The notes under the pieces: generated by a model | Seen by the model: the letters and a program-made list of their open reading frames with translations, nothing else | What the model was told of the DNA's origin: nothing | Databases searched by the model: none | Made by a program: the position numbers and the translations under genes | Assembly (NCBI RefSeq): GCF_026239675.1 | Contig: NZ_JAPIVQ010000002.1 | Coordinates: forward strand, 62,001-126,000 | Length of the DNA stretch: 64,000 bases | From: Pedobacter sp. PLR | GTDB taxonomy: Bacteria > Bacteroidota > Bacteroidia > Sphingobacteriales > Sphingobacteriaceae | Reading direction: 5' to 3' | Shown: positions 16,961 to 26,606 of the stretch, piece by piece | Layout: every line of letters starts with the position of its first letter | How positions within the stretch are numbered: position 1 is the stretch's first letter

Positions 16961-17111
16961 CAATTTAGCTTATTATTCCATCACGGTTTTGTAATAAAAA
17001 CGCAGGGCGCTTATTCAAAAGGCAAGGTGATTGATGAAAATGCACAGCGATTAAAAGAAATACCGGAGTATTCAAAGAATCGCAAATGAATTCAGGAAAA
17101 CGCCATATGGA

Positions 17112-18764
17112 TTATAAACCAAGGCGGTGTTTTCTTAAAGTATCTTTTGCTAGGTCATAACCTGCATCTGCATGTCTGATTACACCCATAGCCGGATCAT
17201 TATGTAATACGCGTTTGATTCTGATGGCGGCATCTTCGGTTCCATCTGCAACGATGACCATACCGGCATGGATAGAATATCCGATACCCACGCCCCCACC
17301 ATGGTGTAACGATACCCAACTGGCACCACCCGCAGTATTGATCAGCGCATTCAGGATCGGCCAGTCGGCAACAGCATCAGAACCATCCAGCATTGCTTCC
17401 GTTTCCCGGTTTGGAGAAGCCACAGAACCAGTGTCTAAATGGTCTCTGCCAATTACCAAAGGCGCTTTTACCCTGCCCTCAGCCACCAGCTTGTTAAATG
17501 CCAGTCCGGCTTTCTCTCTTTCTCCCTGTCCGAGCCAGCAAATTCTTGCCGGTAGTCCCTGGAAAGCAATACGTTCCTGTGCCATGGTAATCCATTGTTT
17601 CAGACTCTCATTCTCCGGGAAAAGCTCCAGAATTACTTTATCTGTTTCATAAATATCCTGTGGATCACCACTCAGTGCTGCCCATCGGAAAGGACCTTTT
17701 CCTTCGCAAAATAGCGGACGGATATAGGCAGGAACAAATCCGGGAAAGTCGAATGCATTTTCTACGCCGGCCTCCAATGCCCTTCCGCGCAGGTTATTCC
17801 CATAATCAAAAGTGATAGCACCGCGATCCTGGAGTATCAACATCTGACGAACATGCTTCGCCATCGTCTCATAGCTCTTTTTAACATAGGTCTCCGGATC
17901 TGCTTTGCGCAGATCATTCGCTTCTGCTACGGTTAAGCCTTCCGGAAAATAACCGATCAAAGGATCATGTGCAGAAGTCTGATCCGTCAGTGTATCCGGT
18001 GTGATGTTGCGGTCGATCAGGCGTTGAAGTAATTCTACAGCATTGCAAACTACACCAATCGACAATGCTTTTCCGTCTTTTTTATATTGTAAGGCTTTGT
18101 CAATAGCCGTATCGATATCATGTTCAATTTCGTCGATGTAACGTGTTTCAAGACGTTTTTGAATGCGCCATTCTTCTACATCTGCAGCCAGACAAACCCC
18201 CTGATTCATGGTGATGGCTAAAGGTTGCGCGCCACCCATACCACCCAATCCGGCAGTAACGTTTAGCGTCCCTTTCAGGTTGCTGTTGAAATGTTTTCGG
18301 GCCAATGCCGAGTAAGTTTCATACGTTCCCTGAACGATTCCCTGCGAGCCGATATAAATCCAGGACCCTGCGGTCATCTGTCCATACATCATGAGGCCTT
18401 TATCTTCCAGCTCATCAAAATGTTTTTGCGTAGCCCATTTTGGGACCAGTTGCGAGTTCGAAATCAAGACCCTTGGGGCATCTTTATGCGTAGGTAAGAT
18501 ACCTACAGGTTTCCCCGATTGGATCAATAAAGTCTCCGTATCTTCTAAATTCTGAAGCGCTTTAATGATTAATGCCAAAGCTTCCTTATTTCTGGCAGCT
18601 TTTCCACGTCCTCCATAAACGATCAGCTCTTCCGGCCGCTCAGCTACGTCAGGGTCAAGGTTGTTCAGTAGCATCCGTAATGCAGCTTCCTGTACCCATC
18701 CTTTACAAGTCAATGTATTTCCGGTTGGGGTTTGTCTTTTACTTAAATCTAAACTTAAATCCAT
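17112..18764 (-). CDS. hutU: Urocanate hydratase (urocanase)
   Basis: A 550-residue NAD-dependent enzyme that converts urocanate to imidazolone propionate, step two of histidine degradation. Conserved stretches include [10 protein letters not shown], the [10 protein letters not shown] nucleotide-binding region with [11 protein letters not shown], and [16 protein letters not shown] near the C-terminus. ATG 18764 is chosen; ATG 18785 is in frame 7 codons upstream and is also possible. A -7 element (TACATTTG) lies at 18796-18803. The histidine ammonia-lyase gene is on the same strand but 3.3 kb away, separated by a plus-strand receptor pair. hutI and hutG are absent from the window. Confidence 0.95.
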   Translation of the reverse strand: MDLSLDLSKRQTPTGNTLTCKGWVQEAALRMLLNNLDPDVAERPEELIVYGGRGKAARNKEALALIIKALQNLEDTETLLIQSGKPVGILPTHKDAPRVLISNSQLVPKWATQKHFDELEDKGLMMYGQMTAGSWIYIGSQGIVQGTYETYSALARKHFNSNLKGTLNVTAGLGGMGGAQPLAITMNQGVCLAADVEEWRIQKRLETRYIDEIEHDIDTAIDKALQYKKDGKALSIGVVCNAVELLQRLIDRNITPDTLTDQTSAHDPLIGYFPEGLTVAEANDLRKADPETYVKKSYETMAKHVRQMLILQDRGAITFDYGNNLRGRALEAGVENAFDFPGFVPAYIRPLFCEGKGPFRWAALSGDPQDIYETDKVILELFPENESLKQWITMAQERIAFQGLPARICWLGQGEREKAGLAFNKLVAEGRVKAPLVIGRDHLDTGSVASPNRETEAMLDGSDAVADWPILNALINTAGGASWVSLHHGGGVGIGYSIHAGMVIVADGTEDAAIRIKRVLHNDPAMGVIRHADAGYDLAKDTLRKHRLGL

Positions 18765-18795
18765 TATGCGGTCATGTAAGGGCAATGTTATAAAA

Positions 18796-18803
18796 CAAAT
18801 GTA
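18796..18803 (-). promoter_or_regulatory. -7 promoter element TACATTTG of hutU
   Basis: TAnnTTTG on the minus strand, 11 bases before ATG 18785 and 32 before ATG 18764. No clear -33 TTG. Confidence 0.4.
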
Positions 18804-18840
18804 TGTAATTATGTGAGATTGCGTATTTTAGCAGTCGAAT

Positions 18841-19173
18841 TTGAAACAGCGCCGGCAACATATCCATAGAATTTTATCCATAGCATTGCTTTGGGTATTT
18901 GCGATAGCTTTGACGCCGTTTAGTGCCTTCCACCACCATGAGGAAGAAGTGCTTTGCCAGAACGAAAAAATATGTACCCATAAATTACACATTGGGAGTC
19001 ATGTAGAAACCTGCCTGGTTTGTGCCGCACATTTCGAAAAAAACTACCTTCAGGAACAGACTCAATTTCAGGTTTACCTGGAAACTATTCCTGTTATCAA
19101 GCATTACGCTTTATTAACTGGTTCCTATACCGAACTCATTAGTACCTCACTTCGGGGTCCTCCAGCCACCTGA
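18841..19173 (+). CDS. Small secreted His/Cys-rich protein, probably metal-related
   Basis: A 110-residue protein starting at TTG 18841; there is no in-frame ATG near the N-terminus. A basic start (MKQRRQHIHR) leads into a hydrophobic signal (ILSIALLWVFAIALTPFSA). The mature part begins FHHHEEE and contains Cys/His spaced as CQNEKICTHKLHIGSHVETCLVCAAHFE. The His/Cys arrangement suggests metal binding in the periplasm, but no family is recognised. It precedes a TonB receptor that has metal-receptor-like features, with 430 bp between. It is divergent from hutU. I am fairly sure it is coding; the function is inference. Confidence 0.6.
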   Translation: MKQRRQHIHRILSIALLWVFAIALTPFSAFHHHEEEVLCQNEKICTHKLHIGSHVETCLVCAAHFEKNYLQEQTQFQVYLETIPVIKHYALLTGSYTELISTSLRGPPAT

Positions 19174-19606
19174 TCTTTTTATTTTCCTTCGGGATATCAA
19201 ATACGTTGTCAACTATAAGGATTGGCCATGCGCTTATACTGGATTTTTCAGGGATTTCTGCTGTTTTTAACTGTAGCTCTGCTGCGGCATAATTATCGTC
19301 TGAGCGTCTTGATGTATTCATGTATATCCTTTAAAGGTTCTAATGGCTGATGCCGCTCCTAAAACGGTGCCTTTTATAGGTGTTTTGGACTGATGTCACT
19401 GTTGTGTTAACCTTTAAATTGCTAAATCTAAACGTAAATAAGGATGCAGCCGGTTATAGGCGGGAACCCGTATTTTGATCCTGTTAGGGCGGCTGATCCT
19501 GGCTCAATTACTCAATTTGTCATTTATAAAACTGGCTTCGGCCAATATGATGCTGTGCGCAACAAAATACAATTAACACCGCAAAGCATTCCTACACACA
19601 AAACAC
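19174..19606 (+). other. 433-bp intergenic stretch before the TonB receptor
   Basis: No convincing gene. A 40-codon frame from ATG 19228 to 19350 (MRLYWIFQGFLLFLTVALLR...) has one hydrophobic segment and could be a tiny membrane peptide, but has no supporting context. A second frame from 19444 runs into the receptor start out of frame and looks random. I see no B12-riboswitch core and no clear -7/-33 promoter. The region probably holds the receptor's promoter and leader. Confidence 0.4.
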
Positions 19607-21907
19607 ATGAAAAAGATACATCTGGTATTAATGGTCTTATTATATACCTTTTTTTCGGCCCCTGCATTTGCTGCCGGACTGGCAGAATTTAAAGGTAAAG
19701 TTACCGATGCCGACAATCAGGAGCCACTGGTTGGTGCAACGGTTTACATCAGCGACTTAAAAGCGGTTACCAGCACCAATGCAAATGGAGAATTTGTCTT
19801 AAAGAACATCCCTGCAAAAGGGCGATTCCTGTTGGAAGTTCGCTTTGTGGGCTATAAAACCTATTCACAAATCGTAGACCTGAGTTCGGTTAACAAGCTA
19901 AACATCGCTATGGCATCTTCTGCTATAGAAAGCGAGGAAGTGGTAATTACCGGATCCCCCTTTAGTGCAAACAACAAAACCAATAGTTTATCGGTAGTTA
20001 CCATAGGGAAAGACAAACTGGCACAGGCTGGCGGGACTAACCTGGTAGATGCCATTGCTAAGGTTCCGGGGATATCTCAGGTCAGCACTGGCGGTGCGAT
20101 TTCTAAACCGACTATCCGCGGACTAGGCTACAACCGCGTTTTGACCATGGTAGATGGTGCAAGGGAAGAAGCGCAACAATGGGGCGATGAGCACGGAATT
20201 GAAGTAGATCAGTTCTCTGCCGCAAGAGTAGAAATCTTAAAAGGCCCTGCAAGTTTACTTTATGGCTCTGATGCTTTAGGTGGTGTGATCAATATTATCG
20301 ATGATCTTGTACCTCCTCCGGGTTCTTTTAACGGGAATTTCACGACTTCTTATGCCACAAATAACGGATTAACAGCTTCCTCATTAATGCTTCAGGGCAA
20401 TGACAATGGCTTTGTATACCGCGGTCGCGCTTCCTATAAAAACGCGTATGGCTTTGCATACAAAGATGCGGTAGTGCCTAACTCTGGTTTCAACGAGTTC
20501 AATTTAAACGGAATGATAGGTTTAAATAAGAGCTGGGGATATTCTCACCTGACTTTCTCCCGCTTTCATACCAATATCGGTTTAGTAGAACATGGACCTA
20601 ATGAGCAAGGCGAATATGTAAATGAAGAAGGTGAAGTAATCACTAAAGCCGAAGCACAGGAACGCAGAATCGGATTGCCATTTCAGAACATTAACCATTA
20701 TCGTGCAGCATTAAACAGTAATTTTATTCTTGGAACCGGACAGTTGAAAACAACTTTTGCTTTTCAACGCAATATGAGGAAGGAATTTGAAGAAAGTACG
20801 ACCGAACCAGGGCTGAATTTAAACCTGAATTCTTATACCTATGATGTGAAATACTATCTCCCGAATGCGGGGAAATGGGAGCCGGCAATTGGTGTTCAGG
20901 GCATGTACCAGAACAACGTAAATAAAGGTGATGAGTTCCTGATCCCTGATTATAACAGCAATAACATTGGTGCTTTTGTATACCTGAAACGTAATTTTGA
21001 AAAAGGAGCCTTTAATATTGGTGCCCGTTACGATTACAAAAAGGTAAACGGAAAAGGATTAGCAGTAGATGGAGAACCGCTATTCACCGCTTTCGACAAT
21101 CAGTTCTCCAATGTTTCCGGATCAGTAGGTTTTGCTTATGAAGTGGCTAAAAACCTGGTGTTAAAAGGAAATGCCGGATCAGGATTCCGCGCACCAAATA
21201 TTGCTGAACTGGCTGCCAATGGCCGCCATGAAGGAACATTCAGGTATGAGATCGGAAACTCAAACCTAAAACAGGAAACCAGTTTGCAATTTGACCTTGG
21301 CCTGGAATACACGGCTAATTCGGTGACTTTCGGACTAAACGCCTACGCCAACCGCATCTATAACTACATCTATGCCGGAAACTTTAACAATGAAACTAAA
21401 GGTGTCAGCGATGATGCAGGTATGTCAGAAACCTTACCTGTTTACCGTTTTGTGCAGACCAATGCCGATCTGATTGGCGGAGAAGCATCAATGGATTTCC
21501 ACCTCATCAAATCACTGCATTTTGAAAACTCCTTTGCCTATGTAAAAGGAACCAACCGTGCCGATGATCAGCCATTGCCTTTCATACCGGCAGCATCGAT
21601 CAACAACGAATTGCGTTTTGAACCAAATATAAAAGGATTGGCCGGGACGTATGTGAAAGTCGGCTTAACCAATGTATTGAAACAAGCGCGTTTTGATAGT
21701 TTTGAAACTCAAACCGATGGCTATACGCTATTAGATGCTGGAATCGGAACTACGATCAATACCAAAAAGGGCAAATTAAACCTTTGGGTGACCGGACAAA
21801 ACCTATTGGATAAGAAATATTTTAATCACCTGAGCAGATACAAAATGGAAGGGATTTACAATACCGGGCGTAATGTAACATTCGGTATCAGTGTACCTTT
21901 CTTATAA
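19607..21907 (+). CDS. TonB-dependent outer-membrane receptor, candidate metal receptor
   Basis: A 766-residue receptor. The signal peptide (MKKIHLVLMVLLYTFFSAPAFA) is followed by a CarboxypepD_reg-like domain (FKGKVTDADNQEPLVGATVYI), a plug domain with RGLGYNRVLTMVDGAREE, and the plug-end ARVEILKGPASLLYGSDALGGVINI. A 22-strand barrel follows, ending in an aromatic-type terminal strand (NVTFGISVPFL). The plug loop carries WGDEHGIEVD, a His/Asp/Glu cluster reminiscent of ZnuD-like zinc receptors. With the His/Cys-rich secreted protein upstream this suggests metal uptake; the substrate is inferred. There is no STN domain and no sigma/anti-sigma pair beside it. Confidence 0.85.
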   Translation: MKKIHLVLMVLLYTFFSAPAFAAGLAEFKGKVTDADNQEPLVGATVYISDLKAVTSTNANGEFVLKNIPAKGRFLLEVRFVGYKTYSQIVDLSSVNKLNIAMASSAIESEEVVITGSPFSANNKTNSLSVVTIGKDKLAQAGGTNLVDAIAKVPGISQVSTGGAISKPTIRGLGYNRVLTMVDGAREEAQQWGDEHGIEVDQFSAARVEILKGPASLLYGSDALGGVINIIDDLVPPPGSFNGNFTTSYATNNGLTASSLMLQGNDNGFVYRGRASYKNAYGFAYKDAVVPNSGFNEFNLNGMIGLNKSWGYSHLTFSRFHTNIGLVEHGPNEQGEYVNEEGEVITKAEAQERRIGLPFQNINHYRAALNSNFILGTGQLKTTFAFQRNMRKEFEESTTEPGLNLNLNSYTYDVKYYLPNAGKWEPAIGVQGMYQNNVNKGDEFLIPDYNSNNIGAFVYLKRNFEKGAFNIGARYDYKKVNGKGLAVDGEPLFTAFDNQFSNVSGSVGFAYEVAKNLVLKGNAGSGFRAPNIAELAANGRHEGTFRYEIGNSNLKQETSLQFDLGLEYTANSVTFGLNAYANRIYNYIYAGNFNNETKGVSDDAGMSETLPVYRFVQTNADLIGGEASMDFHLIKSLHFENSFAYVKGTNRADDQPLPFIPAASINNELRFEPNIKGLAGTYVKVGLTNVLKQARFDSFETQTDGYTLLDAGIGTTINTKKGKLNLWVTGQNLLDKKYFNHLSRYKMEGIYNTGRNVTFGISVPFL

Positions 21908-21977
21908 GCGTAATGGATATGGCAATCAATGCCTGAAGCCACCAGAAAACAGATTGTGAGCAGGGTTAATTGCTATA

Positions 21978-22019
21978 AAACAAAAGAGAAGTATCATTCC
22001 ATGATCTTCTCTTTTGTTT
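21978..22019. terminator. Bidirectional terminator between the receptor and hutH
   Basis: Perfect 14-bp stem 21978-21991 / 22006-22019. A 4-bp inner helix sits in the loop, and there are T/A runs at both ends. The flanking genes converge. Confidence 0.85.
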
Positions 22020-22027
22020 GTCGATTA

Positions 22028-23536
22028 TTAAATCAATTCTGTTTTCATCAGCCCTTCTTTTGTTCGCAAAAATACCACCGAAGCGGCGATATCAACCGCA
22101 AGCAAACGATCTGCTTCATTAAAAGAAACAAAGCCCCTGTAATCCGAAACCAGGTCTTCTATTGCCTCAGAAGAGCGCAATGGCTTCCTCAGGTCTAAGG
22201 CCTGTGCTGCTGTCAATAGCTCTATCGCTAAAATCCTTTCCAGATTATTCACTACACGTAAACACTTCGTTGCAGCATTTGCGCCCATGCTCACATGGTC
22301 TTCCTGACCGTTACTGGAAACAATACTATCTACCGAAGCCGGCGTACATAACTGCTTGTTTTCACTGGCAATCGAAGCTGCGGTATACTGGGTAATCATC
22401 AACCCGGAGTTCAATCCTGCATTTTTCACCAGGAATGGTGGCAAGCCCCTTTGTCCGGAAATCAATTGAAAAGTCCTTCTTTCCGAGATAGAGCCCAACT
22501 CAGCAAGGGCAATACAAAGGAAATCCAGCGTTAAAGCCAGTGGCTGACCATGAAAATTTCCCGCAGAAATAATGCGGTCCTCCTCAGGGAAAACATTGGG
22601 ATTATCAGTCACGGAATTGATCTCCGTTTCAAATACCGAGCGGATATAATTGATACTATCCTTACTTGCCCCATGCACCTGAGGCACACAGCGGAAAGAA
22701 TAAGGATCCTGCGTTTGTTTACCTGGTCTGCTGATCAGTTCGCTTCCGGAAAGCCATTTGGAAATGCTTGCGGCAGTATGAACCTGTCCGGCATGAGGTC
22801 TGATGATGTGGCTAAAAGTCTCAAAAGGATCGATTCTGCAATCAAAACCATCGATAGACATAGCGGCAATGGCATCTGCCCAATTCATCAGACTTTGGGA
22901 TTTTAACAAGCAAAATACCCCGTAAGCACTCATAAACTGAGTCCCGTTGATCAAAGCCAGACCTTCTTTCGACTGCAGTTTTAAAGGTTCCCAGCCTAAT
23001 TTATCATAGAGCCCCGAAACCGCTATTTTCTCTCCCTGATACCAAACTATGCCTTCGCCGATTAGTGGCAAGGCCAGATGTGCGAGGGGGGCAAGATCAC
23101 CGGAAGCTCCTAAAGAACCCTGGGTGTAAATCACAGGTAAAATATCATGATTGTAAAAGTCGAGTAGTCTTGAAACCGTAGCTAAGGCTATGGCAGAATG
23201 ACCATAGCTTAAAGACTGGATCTTTAAAAGCAACATCAACTTAACGATCTCCGGAGCTACCTCCTCACCAGTTCCGCAGGCATGGGATAGCAAAAGGTTA
23301 TGTTGTAACTGAGAAAGTTTTTCAGATTCAATCTCTACGTTTTGCAAATAGCCAAAGCCGGTATTTATCCCATAAACAGGCCCTTCATGAAGGGCTAACT
23401 TGTCGTCCAGATAGCTTCTGCATTTTTCTATTTTTGCAATGGCTGCATCGGATAATTCTAGCAAAGTTTTTTCGGCGATGATCCCGGAAATCTGATCCAT
23501 AGTTAACCGCTCCAAACCTATTTGGTGACTGCTCAT
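22028..23536 (-). CDS. hutH: Histidine ammonia-lyase
   Basis: A roughly 502-residue lyase that deaminates histidine to urocanate, step one of histidine breakdown. The Ala-Ser-Gly triad that forms the MIO cofactor is in GSLGASGDLAPLAHL. The YGINTGFG motif and QDPYSFRCVPQVHGA region are also typical. A -7 promoter element at 23553-23560 means the distal in-frame ATG at 23617 would lie upstream of transcription, so ATG 23536 (MSSHQIG) or 23500 (MDQISG) is the start. hutU is 3.3 kb downstream on the same strand but not contiguous. Divergent from the alpha/beta hydrolase. Confidence 0.94.
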   Translation of the reverse strand: MSSHQIGLERLTMDQISGIIAEKTLLELSDAAIAKIEKCRSYLDDKLALHEGPVYGINTGFGYLQNVEIESEKLSQLQHNLLLSHACGTGEEVAPEIVKLMLLLKIQSLSYGHSAIALATVSRLLDFYNHDILPVIYTQGSLGASGDLAPLAHLALPLIGEGIVWYQGEKIAVSGLYDKLGWEPLKLQSKEGLALINGTQFMSAYGVFCLLKSQSLMNWADAIAAMSIDGFDCRIDPFETFSHIIRPHAGQVHTAASISKWLSGSELISRPGKQTQDPYSFRCVPQVHGASKDSINYIRSVFETEINSVTDNPNVFPEEDRIISAGNFHGQPLALTLDFLCIALAELGSISERRTFQLISGQRGLPPFLVKNAGLNSGLMITQYTAASIASENKQLCTPASVDSIVSSNGQEDHVSMGANAATKCLRVVNNLERILAIELLTAAQALDLRKPLRSSEAIEDLVSDYRGFVSFNEADRLLAVDIAASVVFLRTKEGLMKTELI

Positions 23537-23552
23537 ACATTTTATATTTCCC

Positions 23553-23560
23553 CAAAAATA
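23553..23560 (-). promoter_or_regulatory. -7 promoter element TATTTTTG of hutH
   Basis: TAnnTTTG on the minus strand, 16 bases before ATG 23536. It decides the start choice for hutH. No clear -33 TTG. Confidence 0.45.
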
Positions 23561-23620
23561 TAAATAATGCTTAAGTTTAGAACTTTCAGTTCCTATTATT
23601 GTTTTTCCTAAAATCATTTT

Positions 23621-24610
23621 ATGTTTTATAAGAAAGTTGCCCTTTACTTCTGCTTACTTTTCAGTGCCACAGCGAGTTTGGCCCAACAGGCAGATACCCT
23701 CTCTATCACCTTAGAAAACGTTAAATACCCGTATCCGGTCAAGTATTTCCCCATTCATTCCGAGGGACAGAATTTAAATATGGCCTATATGGATGTGGCT
23801 CCCCAGGGCAAAGCCAATGGCAGAACAGTAGTATTGTTACACGGTAAAAATTTTGGTGGATACTATTGGGGAAGCACGATAAAAGCATTGAGCGACCGCG
23901 GGTTTAGGGTAGTCGTGCCGGATCAGATCGGCTTTGGCAGATCTTCCAAACCATTTATTCATTACAGTTTCCAGCAGCTGTCACGCTGGACTAAACAACT
24001 GCTGGATACCTTAGGTATCCAAAAAGCAAATATTCTGGGTCACTCGATGGGAGGGATGCTGGCTACGCGTTTTGCATTGATGTATCCTGAAAATACCGAA
24101 AAGCTATTACTGGAAAACCCGATTGGCTTAGAAGATTACCGCAGTTTCATTCCATATGTGAGCACTGATCAGCAATACCAGTCAGAATTAAAAGCAACCG
24201 CAGAAAGTGTTAAAAAATATTATCAAAGCTCCTACTTCACCGTTTGGAAGCCAGAATATGATGAATTGGTTCGCATTGCGGGAGGCATGACAAAAAGTGC
24301 AGATTTCCCAAGACTGGCCAGAGTTAATGCCATGACTTATACCATGATTTACGAACAACCGGTAGTACACGAATTTATTAACGTACGTGTTCCTACGGTC
24401 TTGTTTATTGGAAAAGAGGACAAAACTATTGTTGGAAAAGGCTTGTTAAGTCCGGATCAACAGGCTTTACATGGACAATATCGGTTTTTAGGCAAGCAGA
24501 CTGCTGCTAAAATACCAGGTGCAAAGATCGTGGAGTTCGAAGGCTGTGGGCACATTCCACATATAGAAGTACCCACAGAATTCAATGTTGCAATATTGGG
24601 CAGTCTATAA
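23621..24610 (+). CDS. Secreted alpha/beta-fold hydrolase
   Basis: A 329-residue exported hydrolase (signal MFYKKVALYFCLLFSATASLAQ). The oxyanion loop HGKNFGG, the nucleophile elbow GHSMGGML (Ser), the acid in IGKEDKT and the His in CGHIPHIE make a full catalytic triad. A lid region lies around RSFIPYVSTDQQYQSELKA. It may act on an ester or similar substrate in the periplasm; specificity cannot be told. It overlaps the convergent MtfA-like gene by 6 bp. Confidence 0.88.
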   Translation: MFYKKVALYFCLLFSATASLAQQADTLSITLENVKYPYPVKYFPIHSEGQNLNMAYMDVAPQGKANGRTVVLLHGKNFGGYYWGSTIKALSDRGFRVVVPDQIGFGRSSKPFIHYSFQQLSRWTKQLLDTLGIQKANILGHSMGGMLATRFALMYPENTEKLLLENPIGLEDYRSFIPYVSTDQQYQSELKATAESVKKYYQSSYFTVWKPEYDELVRIAGGMTKSADFPRLARVNAMTYTMIYEQPVVHEFINVRVPTVLFIGKEDKTIVGKGLLSPDQQALHGQYRFLGKQTAAKIPGAKIVEFEGCGHIPHIEVPTEFNVAILGSL

Positions 24611-25384
24611 AGGCTTGCCCGCCAGGTCCTGCGAAAATATCTCCGATAAGCTTTCATAAAGCTCCGGGTGTTTCGACTTAAACTGATCTGGCTTTTCAAA
24701 GAAATATTCAGATACTACCGCAAAAAATTCTGCCTCGTTGGTGATGGCATAAGGGTTAATGTCTGATTTTCCTTTTTCAATTCTTTTCATTTCCTCATGG
24801 ATCATCCTTACCCATGGCATGACATACTCATGCCTCATCAGGTTTTCAGGAATACCATCGGTAGCGCCGTCTGACTTGTCCAGCAAGTGTACAAATTCAT
24901 GAATGGCCGTGTTCTCTTTATCCGTAGCATTGGAAAATCCTTTGACCAACGCAGCTCTGGATAAGATCATTTGCCCGTTCATATAACCAGAACCGACCAT
25001 CCCTAAGATATTCCGCTGACCGCCTTCATATTGGAAATCCTCGTTAAAAGTATCCGGATATAAGAGCACATTGGTCAGGTTGCGGTAACGCCAGTCCTCA
25101 AAACCAAACACAGGAATCACTGCACTCGAAGCAATCAATAACTTGTCAAGTACAGTCACCGGAGTGCCTACGCCTTCAATTTTTACCTCCGCCAGAAACG
25201 CAGAAATACGTTGCTCAAACCGCAAACGGTCTTCTACAGTGAGGTGTTGGTAATAAACCACATGCTGGAAAAGCATCTGTTTATCTTCTTCGCTTAAAGT
25301 CACATAATTGCGGTGACTGTCTTTTCTAAAGATAAAATAGATGACCAGCAGCAAAATCGGGATCAGGATGAAAAATGCCTGCAT
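24605..25384 (-). CDS. MtfA-family zinc peptidase
   Basis: A 259-residue protein with an N-terminal transmembrane segment (AFFILIPILLLVIYFIF) and a zinc-peptidase domain with the gluzincin motif HEFVH in NTAIHEFVHLLDKSDGATDGIP. E. coli MtfA binds the repressor Mlc and has aminopeptidase activity; whether a repressor target exists here is unknown. The membrane anchor differs from soluble E. coli MtfA. It follows the Gfo/Idh/MocA gene by 3 bp, probably as an operon. Confidence 0.85.
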   Translation of the reverse strand: MQAFFILIPILLLVIYFIFRKDSHRNYVTLSEEDKQMLFQHVVYYQHLTVEDRLRFEQRISAFLAEVKIEGVGTPVTVLDKLLIASSAVIPVFGFEDWRYRNLTNVLLYPDTFNEDFQYEGGQRNILGMVGSGYMNGQMILSRAALVKGFSNATDKENTAIHEFVHLLDKSDGATDGIPENLMRHEYVMPWVRMIHEEMKRIEKGKSDINPYAITNEAEFFAVVSEYFFEKPDQFKSKHPELYESLSEIFSQDLAGKPL

Positions 25385-25387
25385 GGG

Positions 25388-26401
25388 TTAAGCCTCCAAT
25401 ATTTCCAGTTGTGTAAGTACTTGTTCTTCTGTTACAGGGTAGGCTATGTCGTTTACGATCGTCTGATAAACCGATTCAAAAAGTGGCAGATAACTTCCTT
25501 GTAAAGCAGGAATGTTATGCGTAGTTTTTACACCAGCTTCATCCAGTAAATACAGTTTTCCTTCCGTTCCCGGTGCTTCAATACCATAGGCAATGTCATT
25601 AACCTTCATCCCTGCCAGTAATTGTGCTTCCTGTGCATCCGCTCTAACCTTATGCAGAGAACCATTTGTTCCGTTGATCACGAATGCAGGTAAAGATTCT
25701 ACCACCATCATATTAGAATGAACAAACACATTGACACTGTTTGGATAACTCAGGTGAATAGAGAAATAATCGTCTACCCGGGTATTTACGCGGTTTTTAC
25801 CCAGTATCTTATGAAAAGCATCAGGCTTACCGAAAATACTTAAAGCCTGATCCAGTAAATGAGGACCAAGATCATACATCAGACCGGCGGCGGCAATCGG
25901 GTCTTCTTTAAAGCTTTTTACGCCAATCGTAGAACGATACCGGTCGTAGCGGAAATGCACTTCACTCAATTTTCCTAATTTGCCACTTTCGATGACCTCA
26001 CGAACTGCTCTGAAATCACTGTCCCATCTTCTGTTTTGATAGAAAAGAACCTTCCTGTTTAGCGTTGCTGCCAGCGCAAGGATTTCTTTCGCTTCTTCAA
26101 CAGTAGCTGTAAAAGGCTTTTCTACCAGAATATGTTTCCCTGCCTGTAATGCTTTTTTAGCATAATCATAGTGGGTATTGTTTGGCGTATTGATGATGAT
26201 CAGTTCAATCTGATCATCGGCCAGTAAATCTTCAATCGTATTATAGCTGATGATTTCCGGATAATCTGTTGCCGCATTTTTCTGATTTCGCTCGGTTACT
26301 GCACGTAGCGTAAAGCCGGGGTGTGCCTCCACAAAAGGGGCATGAAATACTTTGCCAGACATTCCATAGGCCATCAGACCTGTAATTATTTTTTTTTCCA
26401 T
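25388..26401 (-). CDS. Gfo/Idh/MocA-family oxidoreductase
   Basis: A 337-residue NAD(P)-dependent oxidoreductase. The N-terminal Rossmann domain starts KIITGLMAYGMSGKVFHAPF, and the EKPFTATVEEAKEI motif carries the conserved Lys-Pro of the family. The C-terminal domain is of the GFO_IDH_MocA_C type. It resembles the YdgJ/YhhX subgroup; the substrate (sugar or inositol type) is not determined. The ATG at 26401 is chosen over 26422, because the extra residues are not conserved. A possible -7 element TAAATTTG lies at 26444-26451 (minus). First gene of a two-gene unit with the MtfA-like peptidase. Confidence 0.88.
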   Translation of the reverse strand: MEKKIITGLMAYGMSGKVFHAPFVEAHPGFTLRAVTERNQKNAATDYPEIISYNTIEDLLADDQIELIIINTPNNTHYDYAKKALQAGKHILVEKPFTATVEEAKEILALAATLNRKVLFYQNRRWDSDFRAVREVIESGKLGKLSEVHFRYDRYRSTIGVKSFKEDPIAAAGLMYDLGPHLLDQALSIFGKPDAFHKILGKNRVNTRVDDYFSIHLSYPNSVNVFVHSNMMVVESLPAFVINGTNGSLHKVRADAQEAQLLAGMKVNDIAYGIEAPGTEGKLYLLDEAGVKTTHNIPALQGSYLPLFESVYQTIVNDIAYPVTEEQVLTQLEILEA

Positions 26402-26594
26402 AGATATGTAATTGTTTTTCAATGGTTATGGAGCTATCATCAACAAATTTATTGCTGTTTTTAAGCGGTATGCTCATGATGGTTCCATAGGTATATAATC
26501 TCTTTTTAAACTAATCAGCTGATATAGGCTAAAATAGTAAAACCAAGAGCTAAACCCTTAATTTTATTGTAATAAAGCACAACTGCTTAATTTG

Positions 26595-26602
26595 TATCTT
26601 TG
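26595..26602 (+). promoter_or_regulatory. -7 promoter element TATCTTTG
   Basis: TAnnTTTG ending 4 bases before ATG 26607. A TTG at 26567-26569 lies 25 bases upstream of it, slightly long for a -33 box. Confidence 0.5.
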
Positions 26603-26606
26603 GCAT

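Noticed and set aside
19174-19606. B12 riboswitch upstream of the TonB receptor
   Set aside because: No B12-box-like conserved core was visible; the receptor looks more like a metal receptor.
19444-19692. Possible 82-codon frame before the TonB receptor
   Set aside because: It runs into the receptor start in another frame, lacks a signal or domain, and its codons look random.
17112-23536. A complete hut operon
   Set aside because: hutI and hutG are missing and the two hut genes are separated by unrelated genes.
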